A stretch of 55,567 nt of DNA from Hyphomicrobiales bacterium. Its GTDB lineage: Bacteria > Pseudomonadota > Alphaproteobacteria > Rhizobiales > Rhizobiaceae. The notes beneath the pieces are model-generated. The model saw only the letters and a program-made list of their open reading frames with translations. It was not told the DNA's origin and did not search any database. A program made the translations under genes and the position numbers. The stretch lies in NCBI GenBank assembly GCA_002709005.1, contig PAPH01000026.1:1-55567 (forward strand), written 5' to 3'. Shown here piece by piece: positions 8,681 to 17,701 of this stretch (its first letter is position 1; the number at the start of each line of letters is the position of its first letter).

Positions 8681-9376
8681 GATCGGGGTCTCCTTGTTCT
8701 GACCGGTGGGCGCCGGGGCGGATGCCTGCGGCGGAGTGCGGCTCGTCGAGGCCATGGCCTGGGCGAGGTTCCATTTGTTGGCGGAGGCGACGGCGCGCAG
8801 CGGCTCTGGCGCCTGCGCATAGGCGCGATAGTCGAAGGCTGCGACCGCCTGCGCATCATAGTCATTGGCGGCATCGGCGAAGCCGGCCGCGATCGCCTGT
8901 TCCGGGGTGAGCCAGGTTTCCGCCTTCATGATCTCGCGGCACTCTTCGGCCGCCTTGCCGGATTTCGCCGCATAAACGCGGGAATAGGAGGTCGCGAGCG
9001 CTTCCAGCATCTCGACCGACTTCTTGTGCTCGGCCGAGTTTCCGAAGGTCATGCTCGCGGGATCATGGATCATCATGATCGAGCCGACAGTCATCTCGAC
9101 GGTCTCGCCGGCCATGGTGATAACGGAGGCCGATGAAGCGGCCACGCCGTCGACGATGACCGCGGTCTTGCCAGCGCGGTTCGAAAGCAGCGAATGAATA
9201 GCCGCCCCCTCCGTCGCATACCCTCCGCCGGAGTTGATCCGGACGACGAGGTCGGAATCATGCTCGACCTGCGCCAGGGCGAGTAGCACGTCGTCATAGG
9301 TGAAACCGTCGCCCCAGAAGTTGTCGCCGACGAAACCGGAGAGCGTTAGTGTCTGACCGTCGAGTGTCGCTGCCAT
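8315..9376 (-). CDS. Head maturation protease (ClpP-like) with C-terminal scaffold
   Basis: 353 residues. Residues 1-~190 form a ClpP/S49-type serine protease: INSGGG near 47-52, nucleophile Ser81 in GVAASSAS, and His104 in MMIHDPA. It processes portal and scaffold during prohead maturation, like lambda gpC. The C-terminal ~120 residues are Ala/Lys/Glu-rich and helical and are also made separately from an internal start (see next entry), the lambda C/Nu3 arrangement. Confidence 0.9.
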   Translation of the reverse strand: MAATLDGQTLTLSGFVGDNFWGDGFTYDDVLLALAQVEHDSDLVVRINSGGGYATEGAAIHSLLSNRAGKTAVIVDGVAASSASVITMAGETVEMTVGSIMMIHDPASMTFGNSAEHKKSVEMLEALATSYSRVYAAKSGKAAEECREIMKAETWLTPEQAIAAGFADAANDYDAQAVAAFDYRAYAQAPEPLRAVASANKWNLAQAMASTSRTPPQASAPAPTGQNKETPIMTDKTPADKTAAELETVKATAASDAVKADRERRQAIMALEEAKGREALAETLYMTDLSIDAVKAALAAAPTASTEPQPSQEGYDKQRAAAGSGLAQPGGQRDPKGDRSALAAAVARTNKRR

Positions 9377-9385
9377 GGTGTCCTC

Positions 9386-9649
9386 TCAGAAATGGAAGGT
9401 CGCCGCCCCGCGGCGGCGTTTGCCGTTCTTCGCGTCGCAAGCGGTGGCGAGGCGGTCGAGTTCGGCTTCGAGCAGATCCATCGGGATCGTGCCGTAGCGC
9501 ATCCGCCGGCGGGTCACCGGTGACTGGATCTCGCCTTCCTCGATCGCCGCTCCCGAGAGCCGCTTCAGCTTGATCGCGTAGAGCGCCTGATACAGCGCGC
9601 ACGGGTCGTCCATATCGACGGTGGCGCCGTCGATTTTCACAGTGGCCAT
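9386..9649 (-). CDS. Head-tail joining protein, gpW-like
   Basis: 87 residues beginning MATVKIDGATVDMDDPCALY. Helical protein ending in a RRRGAATFHF-like tail comparable with the RRRG...F end of lambda gpW, and placed between portal and protease genes as W is in lambda. The upstream 29 codons of open frame are rejected because they overlap the portal gene and have shadow-type composition. gpW-type proteins close the connector after packaging. Confidence 0.7.
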   Translation of the reverse strand: MATVKIDGATVDMDDPCALYQALYAIKLKRLSGAAIEEGEIQSPVTRRRMRYGTIPMDLLEAELDRLATACDAKNGKRRRGAATFHF

Positions 9650-9659
9650 CAGCCGCGCC

Positions 9660-11267
9660 TCAGTTCGTGTTCTGCAGTTCGACGGGCTGCGCCGGAGCCG
9701 GCGCGTCGCGGTCATAGGGAGAGCGCATGCCGGCATCGACGTAGCGCTGATGATCGGCCCGCCGCTCGTCGAAGAGTTCGTCGGTGTCGATACCCTTGAG
9801 TTCGCCCTCGCGCGGCACGCTCGATGTGCCGTTGGCGATGCGTTCGCTCGCCGCCTTCTCGGATTTCAGGTCGTCGGCCGTGGGCTTTTCCGGTCCCTGC
9901 CACTGCGCCCAGGAGGCCGCATCCTTGTTGCGCCGGTAATTGGCGAGCCCGCCCTTGAATGGGATCCCCCCCGTTTCGATCGCCTCGTCGAGGAACCGCT
10001 CGTAGATCATCTGGTAGAGCGGCGCGGCGACGTGTTCACGCCGGCGGGTGATCACCGGCCAGACAGATGCGTTCTCCATCCGGACCGACGAATAGGTCGC
10101 ATTGGAATGGTCCATCGTGTAGGCGCCGTAGGTGATCCCGATGGCACGGGCCATGTCGCGGTCGAGCGACTGGGTGAACGGCAGATAGTTGTCGCCGGGC
10201 GTCTGCGAACCGCGAAACTGCAGATCCTCGTCGGGTGCGAGTACCGGAATGCGCGAGCCGCCCGCCGTCAGGCTGACCCCGCCCTCTGCCGCCTTGTCGA
10301 GCGTCGAGGCGAGATAGCCAAGCGCGTTCTCATAGACCGCCTTGCCGAGTTCTGCGTTGCCGGAGGAGCCCAGTTCCTTTAGAGCCTCGATCGCCTCGCC
10401 GGCCGGGAACTTCGAGGTAAGGACAGCCGCGAAATAGGTCTGCACGATCATCGTCTGCAGCGTCGCCTCGCGCGCCACGTCGGTCTGCGCATGCTGCTTC
10501 AGGATCGGCGTCAACTGCGAGATGCCGCGGGCGTCGGTGGCGTCCTGCGGGTCGAAGATATGCATGACGACCGGCGTGCCGGCCGCATCGATGGCCGGAT
10601 AACGGACCTTCTTCGGGAAGCCGTTCTGGCGTTCCTCGAAGAGATAGCCGACCGGACGGCCGTTCTCGTCGTGATAGACGCCCTGGAACAGCCCCTGCAT
10701 GTCCATGGTGTCCTGCACCAGCCGAGGCGGCGGCACGAGCAGCGTCTTGGTCCCGGTACGGATACCGTAACGGGCGCGTTGCCCGGCGTCGAAATAGGTC
10801 AGCAGCCCGGTCACTTCGCCGAACGCGATGTGCCACCGCAGCGCGATCGCCGACAGTTGCGGCACCGTGAACTTGCCCCGGTGGTCGCATTCGCGCGGGT
10901 TCCAGGCGTATTTCTTCCATTCGGCCTTGACCAGCTTCGCCCAGGCCGTTGCCTCTTCCTGCGTCCAGCCGAGAGCCGCGGCGTCGGGTTTCGGCTTGAG
11001 GATAAGCTCGGAACCGACCGTATCGGCGATCACCTGATCGACGGCGCCCTTGAGGCGACCGGAATTGTGGATGAAGTCGAGCGCCAGCGCTGCGGCCTTC
11101 CGCCAGGACCGGCGGACTTCCTCGCGGCTGTCTACGATCGGCGTCAGCCGCGCGGCCAGCACGCCTCCGGGTGTATCCCGCAGCATGCGCATGACTGTCC
11201 CCTTGGCGACCGAGGAAGCCGCGCGCTTCCGCACGGTCCCGTCTCTCGCAACCAGAGGAACGACCAT
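9660..11267 (-). CDS. Portal protein, lambda gpB family
   Basis: 535 residues, matching the family's ~530. Recognisable stretches include the arginine-rich N-terminus, VADTVGSELILKPKP-like region (IADTVGSELILKPK), EVTGLLTYFD, HIFDPQDATDARGIS (the conserved H..DP...QxRG-type motif before the portal stem) and TYGAYTMDHSNATYSS near the clip. It forms the dodecameric ring for DNA passage. It overlaps the terminase stop by one base and is followed by the W-like gene. Confidence 0.92.
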   Translation of the reverse strand: MVVPLVARDGTVRKRAASSVAKGTVMRMLRDTPGGVLAARLTPIVDSREEVRRSWRKAAALALDFIHNSGRLKGAVDQVIADTVGSELILKPKPDAAALGWTQEEATAWAKLVKAEWKKYAWNPRECDHRGKFTVPQLSAIALRWHIAFGEVTGLLTYFDAGQRARYGIRTGTKTLLVPPPRLVQDTMDMQGLFQGVYHDENGRPVGYLFEERQNGFPKKVRYPAIDAAGTPVVMHIFDPQDATDARGISQLTPILKQHAQTDVAREATLQTMIVQTYFAAVLTSKFPAGEAIEALKELGSSGNAELGKAVYENALGYLASTLDKAAEGGVSLTAGGSRIPVLAPDEDLQFRGSQTPGDNYLPFTQSLDRDMARAIGITYGAYTMDHSNATYSSVRMENASVWPVITRRREHVAAPLYQMIYERFLDEAIETGGIPFKGGLANYRRNKDAASWAQWQGPEKPTADDLKSEKAASERIANGTSSVPREGELKGIDTDELFDERRADHQRYVDAGMRSPYDRDAPAPAQPVELQNTN

Positions 11268-13276
11268 CAGTTACGCCTTTTCCATTTCGCCATCACGTCG
11301 CTGGCCGGCTGTGTCGGCGCTGGCGTCGGCGATGCTGTCTCTGTTTCGGTTTCGGGTGCTCGGTCCGCCACCTTGTGCGGCTCGGGCGAGAAGAGCATCG
11401 CCGGCTGTTTCGGCGTAAGCCGCGCCCGGAGTGCTGCCCATTCGGCGGGTGTCAGGCGCGACAGGCCCATATGCTCGGCCATCGCCATCGCGTAGACGCG
11501 GCAGTCGAGAAAGTGGTTGTCGCGCCGGATCTTCTTCCATTCCTCGGCGAGCCGGCCGCGAAGCATCTTCTGCTCGAAATACTCGGCGGTGATCTGCCGG
11601 AAGTATTCCTCGTCGCGGCTCTGGTTGAAGTGGCAATATCCCGGTGGATCGGCGGGCTCGCCGGCGGCAAGACCGGTCTTGTGCAGGTTTCCGTAGAACT
11701 CGCCCTTGACCGACCAGGTGCCGACCGGCCACTGCATCGTCGAACCGAAGCGCTTTTTCTTGCCGCCCTTGCGGACGGATTTTCTGAGCGGCACGCCGAT
11801 CGCCGGAACGTTGCGTCCGTGCTTGCCGGCGATCGCATAGGTGTCGGGCCGCTCCCGGCACCATTCTAGCACCTGCGTGGTTCGGCCACCGTCACCGGAG
11901 TCGACCGCGAGCGCATCGGCCCGGCGCTTCTCGCCGAAGGCATCCGGCCAGAGCGTCCGGTAGAGCGTATCGAGCTTGACCCACGCCCCGGCATTCTTGT
12001 CGTCAGTCGAGCCCTCCAGAAACTCGGCATGCACAGACCAGGTCTGCCGGTCTTCCGCGAAGCCGGCATATTCGACATAGATGCCGTTGTGCTGCACGTC
12101 GGCGCCGCCGACGAAAATCAGACACTCGGCAGGGATGACGCCGTCCGGGTAGTCTTCCCGACGCTCCATCAGCCGCTGCCAGTCCGGCGCGTTGCCGCGC
12201 ATCTCGTAGGGCAAGGCCCGCACGAGGTTGTAATAGTCCTTCGCACCGGCCTCGCCGCGCTTCTCCGACTTCAGCCGATCCTCGGCGATGTCGCCGAGGC
12301 TCATGAGCAGGCTCATGAAGGCGTCGACATGAAAGCCGGGATGCCGGTCCGGTCCGGACTGCGTGGCGACATACCGGCCACCCCGAACTATCGCGACGCG
12401 TTCGGCTTCGTCGATCCAGTGTCCGCAATCCGGGTTCGGACAGACCAGCACGCTCTTGTGTGGATGGTCGCGGTCGACCTGTAGAAGGTCGTCGCCCATG
12501 ACGAACCACTCCTCGCACTCCTGGCACTGGACGTTCCAGAAGCGCTGGTCCGATCGCTTGAACGACCGGTCGATCCGGCAGTGTGCGGGATCGTCGCCGA
12601 GCGGATCGCCGGAATCGTTTTCTGGCGTCGAAAGCTCGAATATCTTGTAAGTCCGCTGCCGACGGAAAGCGGTGAACCGTCCGAAGAACAGCGTCTCCGG
12701 ATCGGCGCCGTTGGGTAGTTCGTTCCACTTCGACACCTCGTCCTTCACACCGAAGCGGCAGGTCTTCATGGAGAGATCCATGACCGTGTTCGCGTTTGCG
12801 AGCGAGATGTAGCCGCCGGGAAACCTCTTTTCGTAGGTCGTCGAGTTGCGGCCCGACCGGCTGGTGACCGGGAGGATCACCTGCTTCTTCGTCTTCGACT
12901 GCCAGGCGTCGATCAGCGGCTGCAGCTTCTGACCGTTGATGTCCTGCAATGCGTCGATGCCCGGCACACCGTAGAGTACGTTGTCCGGCGTCACCTCGGC
13001 GATGTACAGGCACCAAGCGAGCGCCAGAATGGAAGCCCCGGTCTGCTGTGCCTTGCGCACCGTGACCTGATTGCACGGGTGCTCCTGGCTGAGACACTTG
13101 GCGATCTCGACCAGATACGGCGCATCCACCGGCGACCAGAGTTCGCCCTTGCGTGGGCCGTCGACGAGAACGACGTTTTTCGTCAGCCACTCATCGAACG
13201 GCAGTGGCGGTCTCGGGCGGATCGCCTCGGCAAGATGCGAGGAGACGAACCGCAGCGCGCCCGGGTGGATGGTCAT
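11267..13276 (-). CDS. Terminase large subunit, lambda GpA family
   Basis: 669 residues. N-terminal ATPase with the deviant Walker A VRKAQQTGAS (about 72-81) and the FGVKDEVSKW Walker B-like region; a CQEC...CPNPDC zinc-binding pair near 245-280; then the nuclease region beginning LIFVGGADVQHNGIYVEYAG, with the acidic residue in GGADVQ expected to bind metal. GpA-type terminases cut and pump DNA into proheads. The start overlaps the small subunit gene by four bases. Confidence 0.93.
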   Translation of the reverse strand: MTIHPGALRFVSSHLAEAIRPRPPLPFDEWLTKNVVLVDGPRKGELWSPVDAPYLVEIAKCLSQEHPCNQVTVRKAQQTGASILALAWCLYIAEVTPDNVLYGVPGIDALQDINGQKLQPLIDAWQSKTKKQVILPVTSRSGRNSTTYEKRFPGGYISLANANTVMDLSMKTCRFGVKDEVSKWNELPNGADPETLFFGRFTAFRRQRTYKIFELSTPENDSGDPLGDDPAHCRIDRSFKRSDQRFWNVQCQECEEWFVMGDDLLQVDRDHPHKSVLVCPNPDCGHWIDEAERVAIVRGGRYVATQSGPDRHPGFHVDAFMSLLMSLGDIAEDRLKSEKRGEAGAKDYYNLVRALPYEMRGNAPDWQRLMERREDYPDGVIPAECLIFVGGADVQHNGIYVEYAGFAEDRQTWSVHAEFLEGSTDDKNAGAWVKLDTLYRTLWPDAFGEKRRADALAVDSGDGGRTTQVLEWCRERPDTYAIAGKHGRNVPAIGVPLRKSVRKGGKKKRFGSTMQWPVGTWSVKGEFYGNLHKTGLAAGEPADPPGYCHFNQSRDEEYFRQITAEYFEQKMLRGRLAEEWKKIRRDNHFLDCRVYAMAMAEHMGLSRLTPAEWAALRARLTPKQPAMLFSPEPHKVADRAPETETETASPTPAPTQPASDVMAKWKRRN

Positions 13277-13923
13277 GCGGTCAGATCTTCTTCGGCGCCA
13301 TCATCGTCGACGGCCTCTGTCGCTGGCGCCGAGGCGCCGATCTCGGCCATCTTGTCGGCGATGGCGCTGTTGATATCGAAGGCGACCTTCCGCAGCGCGC
13401 TCCGCAGCCCGTGAATGCCTTCCTTGGCGGCGGCAAGCGAGAGGTCGTCCGCCTGGTTGGGCAGCCGCGCCACGATCGCCTGGATTTCCCGGCCGATCGT
13501 CTCGAGCGATTGCGCGAGACTGTCGGCCCTGATGAGTTTGCCGGCCTCTTCGTCCTGCGCCAGCTTCTGCCGCTGATACCGCAGCCACTCGTTGAGCCGC
13601 CGGGCTTCCTCGTAGGATTCCTCGTCACGCGCCGGCGCACCGGTTGCCGATCGCTCACCGCGTTCCGGCAGCGACCCGGAGCTCGGTCGACCGGTCGATC
13701 CGGTTCCCCGCGCCGCCATGACCTTGGCCGGGTTCTGGTAACGATCGCGATAGTGGTCGAGATGGGCAACCGAGACCTTGGTGATCCGTCCCCGCCCGTC
13801 CCGTTCGACCGGAATGTCGGAATGCTTGTCGACGAGCCCGCGCACCGTCTTCGACAGCGCCTGACGGGAAACCCCGTCGCGTTCGGCGAGCGCGGATAGC
13901 GTCATCATCACGGTCTCGACCAT
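13273..13923 (-). CDS. Terminase small subunit / DNA-packaging protein
   Basis: 216 residues. An N-terminal helix-turn-helix (LSALAERDGVSRQALSKTVRG, about residues 9-29) is followed by a linker and a long helical C-terminal half (EEARRLNEWLRYQRQKLAQDE onward), the organisation of Nu1-type small terminases. Ribosome binding site GGGAGG precedes ATG at 13923. It is the first gene of the packaging/head operon, with the tandem-repeat candidate packaging site directly upstream. Weakly similar to phage Nu1-like regulators by eye only. Confidence 0.72.
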   Translation of the reverse strand: MVETVMMTLSALAERDGVSRQALSKTVRGLVDKHSDIPVERDGRGRITKVSVAHLDHYRDRYQNPAKVMAARGTGSTGRPSSGSLPERGERSATGAPARDEESYEEARRLNEWLRYQRQKLAQDEEAGKLIRADSLAQSLETIGREIQAIVARLPNQADDLSLAAAKEGIHGLRSALRKVAFDINSAIADKMAEIGASAPATEAVDDDGAEEDLTA

Positions 13924-13970
13924 GGACGCCTCCCTTCTTCAGTCGCGCTCAAGCCTCTCTTTTTCGATGT

Positions 13971-14015
13971 GACAACCGACAACCGCCGGAAGCCAGTTCA
14001 GACAACCTGACAACC
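13971..14015. other. Four GACAACC repeats upstream of terminase: candidate packaging (cos/pac) site
   Basis: GACAACC occurs at 13971-13977, 13978-13984, 14001-14007 and 14009-14015: two close pairs whose starts are 30-31 bp apart, i.e. on the same DNA face. They lie 48-92 bp upstream of the small terminase start, where lambda carries cosB. The remaining spacer 14016-14189 holds GC-rich runs and nothing else that I recognise. Binding by the small terminase is inferred. Confidence 0.45.
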
Positions 14016-14189
14016 CAAGCTTTGCGCCTGAAAAACTGGCGGTTTTTCGGGGTCGTCCCGCCCCGCCCGGCTTGGGGTGGGGGATACGGTCCCTTTTTGT
14101 TCCAGGGGGCGAAACCGCTTCCGATCGCCGTCGGGCGAACGCCGGAAAGCGCCTCGTCTGGCTGCCGGGCAGGCCGAACGCCTTTCCGG

Positions 14190-14729
14190 TCAGACCTTGG
14201 CGAGGATGCGGTTCAATTCGTGGATGACGCGATCGGCCAGGTCGCGTTCGATGATCTCACTCGCCAGTCTGTCGAACTCGCCCTGCCGGTCCTCGCCGAG
14301 CGCGTGTGCAGGATTCGGTCCGAACAATTCGTCGACCGGACCTCTTTCCTTGCCCTCGCGAACGAAGACGCCGCGCCCGCGCTGCATCGATGCAATCCAC
14401 GCCGCGCGATACGAACCACGCGTGCGGGTGTAGACGCCCTTACGCTTGGTGGCTCGCACCCCGGCCAGATCAATCAGCGGTATCCAGCCGGACTTCACGC
14501 GGATCTCGATATCCTCGAGCGAAATGCCGAGGTGAGCCTTGGGGCGCACGACGCGGTACGGTAGCCCGGTATACTCGGCCAGCTTCCGTGACACCTGGGT
14601 AAGCGCCTTGCGGCGGGTGTGCCCGAATGCGCGGCGGAACGCCTTGGCCTTGATCTCGGCGGGAAGCCGGGCGATGGCGCGCGATTTCGCCAGATAGTCG
14701 CTGGCGTCGATCGTGATCTGCGCGCTCAC
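14190..14729 (-). CDS. Prophage minor tail protein Z-like
   Basis: 179 residues with probable GTG start at 14729. The pattern KAFRRAFGHTRRKALTQVSRKLAEYTGLPYRVVR matches the minor tail Z/GPZ family, whose N-terminal helix pairs basic residues with a conserved tail-assembly region. Its place upstream of the terminase rather than among the tail genes is odd but seen in some alphaproteobacterial prophages. Function is inferred from the family; members are thought to act at tail completion. Confidence 0.6.
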   Translation of the reverse strand: MSAQITIDASDYLAKSRAIARLPAEIKAKAFRRAFGHTRRKALTQVSRKLAEYTGLPYRVVRPKAHLGISLEDIEIRVKSGWIPLIDLAGVRATKRKGVYTRTRGSYRAAWIASMQRGRGVFVREGKERGPVDELFGPNPAHALGEDRQGEFDRLASEIIERDLADRVIHELNRILAKV

Positions 14730-14805
14730 GCCCTGCCCCGCATCGTTGCACCGGCATTACCCGGCAGGTTCATGGCCCTCTCCATCGTTTCGAGCGAAAA
14801 AGGCA

Positions 14806-14826
14806 ACAAAAAACCCGCCGGCGGGT
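14806..14826 (-). terminator. Candidate rho-independent terminator
   Basis: On the minus strand CCCGCCGGCGGG is followed by TTTTTTG. The stem is a 12-base palindrome, so the usable loop is small (CCGG). It sits after the gene ending at 14888 and before the late genes. Confidence 0.5.
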
Positions 14827-14887
14827 GGACAGCGGGTTCGCATCCTTTTGATGGTGAGATGAGCTTTGTCAACTTCCTGCCGCGAAG

Positions 14888-15667
14888 TCAAGAAAAATCG
14901 AACATAGCAGGAACATTTTCTTTCGGCTCCCACGGCGCGATGCGTGGCACGCGGTTGGTCAATTCGTGCGCGGCCAGCCCTTCGGCGGCGAGTTGGCGGG
15001 CGAGCAGCCGCAGGCCCGACGCCCATGCGGCCCGACGAAATCGAGTTGAGATGTCGCCGTGGATGGGACGGGTAAGCTCGTATTTGCGGTAAGCTCCCGG
15101 ACGGGGACGCTTGGAGCGCCGGTCATAGCCGTCGATCTCACGAACCCACTGCCCCGAAGCGTCCGAGCCTGACGTCTCCGCAAACCAAGCCGGCTTTCCG
15201 CCCCGCATCACCATGCGACGGCGCGGCGGGTCGCAGCGCCAGTCGATCGACTTGCCGAGCACGGCCGCGCAGACGGCATCTGCGAGGAAGGTGCGGCCGG
15301 CATGGGCCGAGATCGACGGCAGGGCCGACGCGACCGCCGCAGCGACGAGGCCATCCTCATCGGCCCAGTCCGGGAACGGGTTCCAGCCATCGGGCGGCGT
15401 GACGGTCTTGCCGGTCAGAGCGCGGACCGCCTCGCCCACCCGCAGCGCATCCGGGTGCGGCTCGTCGTCGACCATCACGGGCACCACGCCCCATTGATTG
15501 ACCGGCACGTCGACCAGCGTGCCGAGTTCGCCGACCTGGGCGATCATCGCCGCCGTCGAGGCCACAGCGCCCGTCGTCGCGAAGCTGCCCTGCCGCTCCA
15601 CCTTCGGCAATTCCTCACGAAACGCCCACGCCATCAATTCCATGATCGAAACCTGTTTCATGGCCAT
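14888..15667 (-). CDS. Hypothetical phage protein
   Basis: 259 residues starting at MAMKQVSIMELMAWAFREEL; a second Met at residue 3 is an alternative start. Soluble, with a helical N-terminus, a Trp/Pro-rich centre (GWNPFPDWADEDG) and a basic segment (RRSKRPRPGAYRKYELTRP). I do not recognise a family. It lies between the iteron region and the late operon and is the last gene before a candidate terminator, so it may be an end-of-replication-operon or late-switch gene; this is only position-based. Confidence 0.6.
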   Translation of the reverse strand: MAMKQVSIMELMAWAFREELPKVERQGSFATTGAVASTAAMIAQVGELGTLVDVPVNQWGVVPVMVDDEPHPDALRVGEAVRALTGKTVTPPDGWNPFPDWADEDGLVAAAVASALPSISAHAGRTFLADAVCAAVLGKSIDWRCDPPRRRMVMRGGKPAWFAETSGSDASGQWVREIDGYDRRSKRPRPGAYRKYELTRPIHGDISTRFRRAAWASGLRLLARQLAAEGLAAHELTNRVPRIAPWEPKENVPAMFDFS

Positions 15668-15686
15668 TTCCCGTTCCCTTCACCAC

Positions 15687-15937
15687 TTGCGATACTTCAA
15701 CACCAGTTTGCGATAGTTGAAGAATTCAAATTCAGATAATCTTTTCAATAATTTGCGATAGTCTGCACCAGTTTTAGGGGGTCTATACGCATATGAGTTT
15801 TTCCAATCTGATTTTTCTCCCATGCATATAGGGGCGCGAAAACTGGTGCAGACTATCGCAAGCCATTGTTTTTGCTTCCCCCTTCCCCCTCGTTGAACTA
15901 TCGCGAACTGGTGCGCGACTGGTGCAGACTGGTGCAG
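15687..15937. other. Iteron and inverted-repeat cluster: candidate phage replication origin
   Basis: A perfect 23-bp inverted repeat occupies 15753-15775 and 15839-15861 (right arm AAAACTGGTGCAGACTATCG then CAA). Partial copies lie at 15687-15709, 15707-15722 and 15892-15913. ACTGGTGC recurs in direct orientation at 15907, 15918 and 15928, spaced 11 and 10 bp. The 63 bases between the arms and the stretch 15721-15752 are the most AT-rich DNA nearby. The cluster follows the primase-helicase gene. Iterons plus an AT-rich core beside replication genes suggest an origin; operator sites are the alternative. Confidence 0.55.
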
Positions 15938-15946
15938 ATTTTCGGG

Positions 15947-17701
15947 TCAGATGTCCGGAATATCGCCCCAATGCTCCGGCGGCGGCCCGGGGTCGGCAGC
16001 CGAGCGGGGCACATTGTCGAGCGCGATGTCGCGATAGAAGTTCGTTCGCCCGTCGTCGCGCTCGTACTTCTTTTTCATGATCAGCCCGAACCGCGTCAGC
16101 GAGATCGGCTTGCCGCCCTGGTCGATCGTCCACGAGACGTAGGCGTGATAGAAATCCTTGGCGGCCAGTTTCCCGCCCGGCGAGGCCGCCACGCAGGCGG
16201 CGCAGAAATTGGCCGTCGGGTCCATCTCGTCGCGATATTCCTGGGTGGCGCGCGCCACGGCTTCGGGGATGATGAGACCTTCCTCGAGATAGATGCATAC
16301 CCCCTCGATCAGCCAGTTGAGAATGCCCGAATATTCCGGCTCGAAGCCGGCCAGCACATCCTCGAAGTCGCGGATCTCTTCCGTCTTGAGCTGCACCGGC
16401 CAGTGCACCACCGTCATGCGGCGCCAGATGCCGTTGTCGAGGCCGGTGATGCGTGGAAACCCGTTGCCCGACATGTGGGCCACGAAGAGCGGCAGAAAAT
16501 CGAAATAGCCCTGGTGAAGGTCGCGGGCGGTCAGCGCCTCGCCGCCGGTCACTTCCTTGACCAGCTCCTCCTTCAGGTCTTCGCCCTGCGGCAGTTCCTT
16601 CACCCGCAGGAAGCGGCGACCGTAAAGCCGGGCGATATCGGGCGAAGCCGCGCCGCCCCTGTTGGATTCGCCGATGAAGGATGTCGCCGGCAGCGTGACC
16701 GACAGATCGCCGAGCACCCGGCAGATGGTTTCCATCGCCACCGACTTGCCGTTGGCGCCGGAGCCATAGTGGAAGAACAGCTTTTGCAGCGGAATGCCGA
16801 CGAGGCCGAGGCCGAAGGCGATCTGCACCATGCGCCGCACCGCCTCGTCAGGCAGCATGCGCTCGGTGAACGCGCGCCAAGTCGGGCAATCGGCGGCCGG
16901 ATCGTAATCGACCGGCAGACACTGGGTGATCATGTCGGAGCGGCGATGCCCGTCTTCCACGTCGACCGCGGCCCGCGCGAACGCGCGCCCGTCGGCCTCC
17001 TCGATCTCCTTGCGGAAGCGGATCGTGTAGCCCGGTGTGGCGAACACCATCGGATCGGCGTTGAACTCGTCGGGATCGCGCATGATGTAGACCGCCGAAC
17101 AGGCGAGCATGGCACTCATGCGGGCAAGGTTCTTGGTCTGCAGAGCGTGGGCGTGGCGGCGCTCGATGCGCTTCATCCACGCCTTGCGCGCTTCGCCTGC
17201 CTGTTTGAGCGTCGACTTCTGACTTTTCGTCAGGTCGTCGCCGTCCAGCAACGGCCAGTCCTTGCCGAACTGGGCCTTGGCCTCATCCATGGCCGCCGCC
17301 TCGTCTTCACTCGGCAGGATCAGATCCGTCTCGAGGTGAATGAGATCGCCGACCTCCTGGGCGATGCCGAGGCTGCGAGGCCCGCCATTATCCGTATCCC
17401 AGTGGGTGCCGGTCCATGCCGTATAGAACGGCGCTTTCGACTTCGACTGGCTGACCACCAGCAGGTCGCGCCCGAAATGGATGCGCAGCCGCTTGCCATT
17501 GTCGGTATCGGAATGGTCGAGCCCGGCGCACTCCTCCACCCTCTCGCCGAGCGGTGTCTCGGGCGGATCGGGAGGCCGTTTCGCACCAGTTTCGACAGGG
17601 CGACGATGCAAGGAAGGGGGTACGGGGGATTGCCCGCGCTGCGCGGCGGCGGCGTCGAGTTGCCGCTGCACCGCCGGCGGCAGTTTCATGCGTTGGTTCA
17701 T
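15947..17701 (-). CDS. SF3 primase-helicase, phage/plasmid P4 family
   Basis: 584 residues from the ATG at 17701 (MNQRMKLPPAVQRQLD), which overlaps the mini-ORF stop as ATGA. The C-terminal part holds the superfamily 3 helicase: Walker A GSGANGKS, a downstream acidic strand (RRFLRVKELPQGEDLKEELV), and sensor region PLFVAHMSGNGFPRI. The ~200-residue N-terminal part resembles the D5_N/primase-associated region. It should unwind the phage origin. The upstream open frame of 34 codons is repeat DNA, so the longer start is rejected. Confidence 0.88.
   Translation of the reverse strand: MNQRMKLPPAVQRQLDAAAAQRGQSPVPPSLHRRPVETGAKRPPDPPETPLGERVEECAGLDHSDTDNGKRLRIHFGRDLLVVSQSKSKAPFYTAWTGTHWDTDNGGPRSLGIAQEVGDLIHLETDLILPSEDEAAAMDEAKAQFGKDWPLLDGDDLTKSQKSTLKQAGEARKAWMKRIERRHAHALQTKNLARMSAMLACSAVYIMRDPDEFNADPMVFATPGYTIRFRKEIEEADGRAFARAAVDVEDGHRRSDMITQCLPVDYDPAADCPTWRAFTERMLPDEAVRRMVQIAFGLGLVGIPLQKLFFHYGSGANGKSVAMETICRVLGDLSVTLPATSFIGESNRGGAASPDIARLYGRRFLRVKELPQGEDLKEELVKEVTGGEALTARDLHQGYFDFLPLFVAHMSGNGFPRITGLDNGIWRRMTVVHWPVQLKTEEIRDFEDVLAGFEPEYSGILNWLIEGVCIYLEEGLIIPEAVARATQEYRDEMDPTANFCAACVAASPGGKLAAKDFYHAYVSWTIDQGGKPISLTRFGLIMKKKYERDDGRTNFYRDIALDNVPRSAADPGPPPEHWGDIPDI

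Noticed and set aside
14016..14189. Gene between terminase and minor tail Z
   Set aside because: Plus-strand frames here have no ribosome site and continue antisense to the minor tail gene; I see only GC-rich spacer.
15687..15937. CRISPR array
   Set aside because: Repeats are irregular, include inverted copies and lack uniform unique spacers; no cas genes. Iterons/origin or operators fit better.
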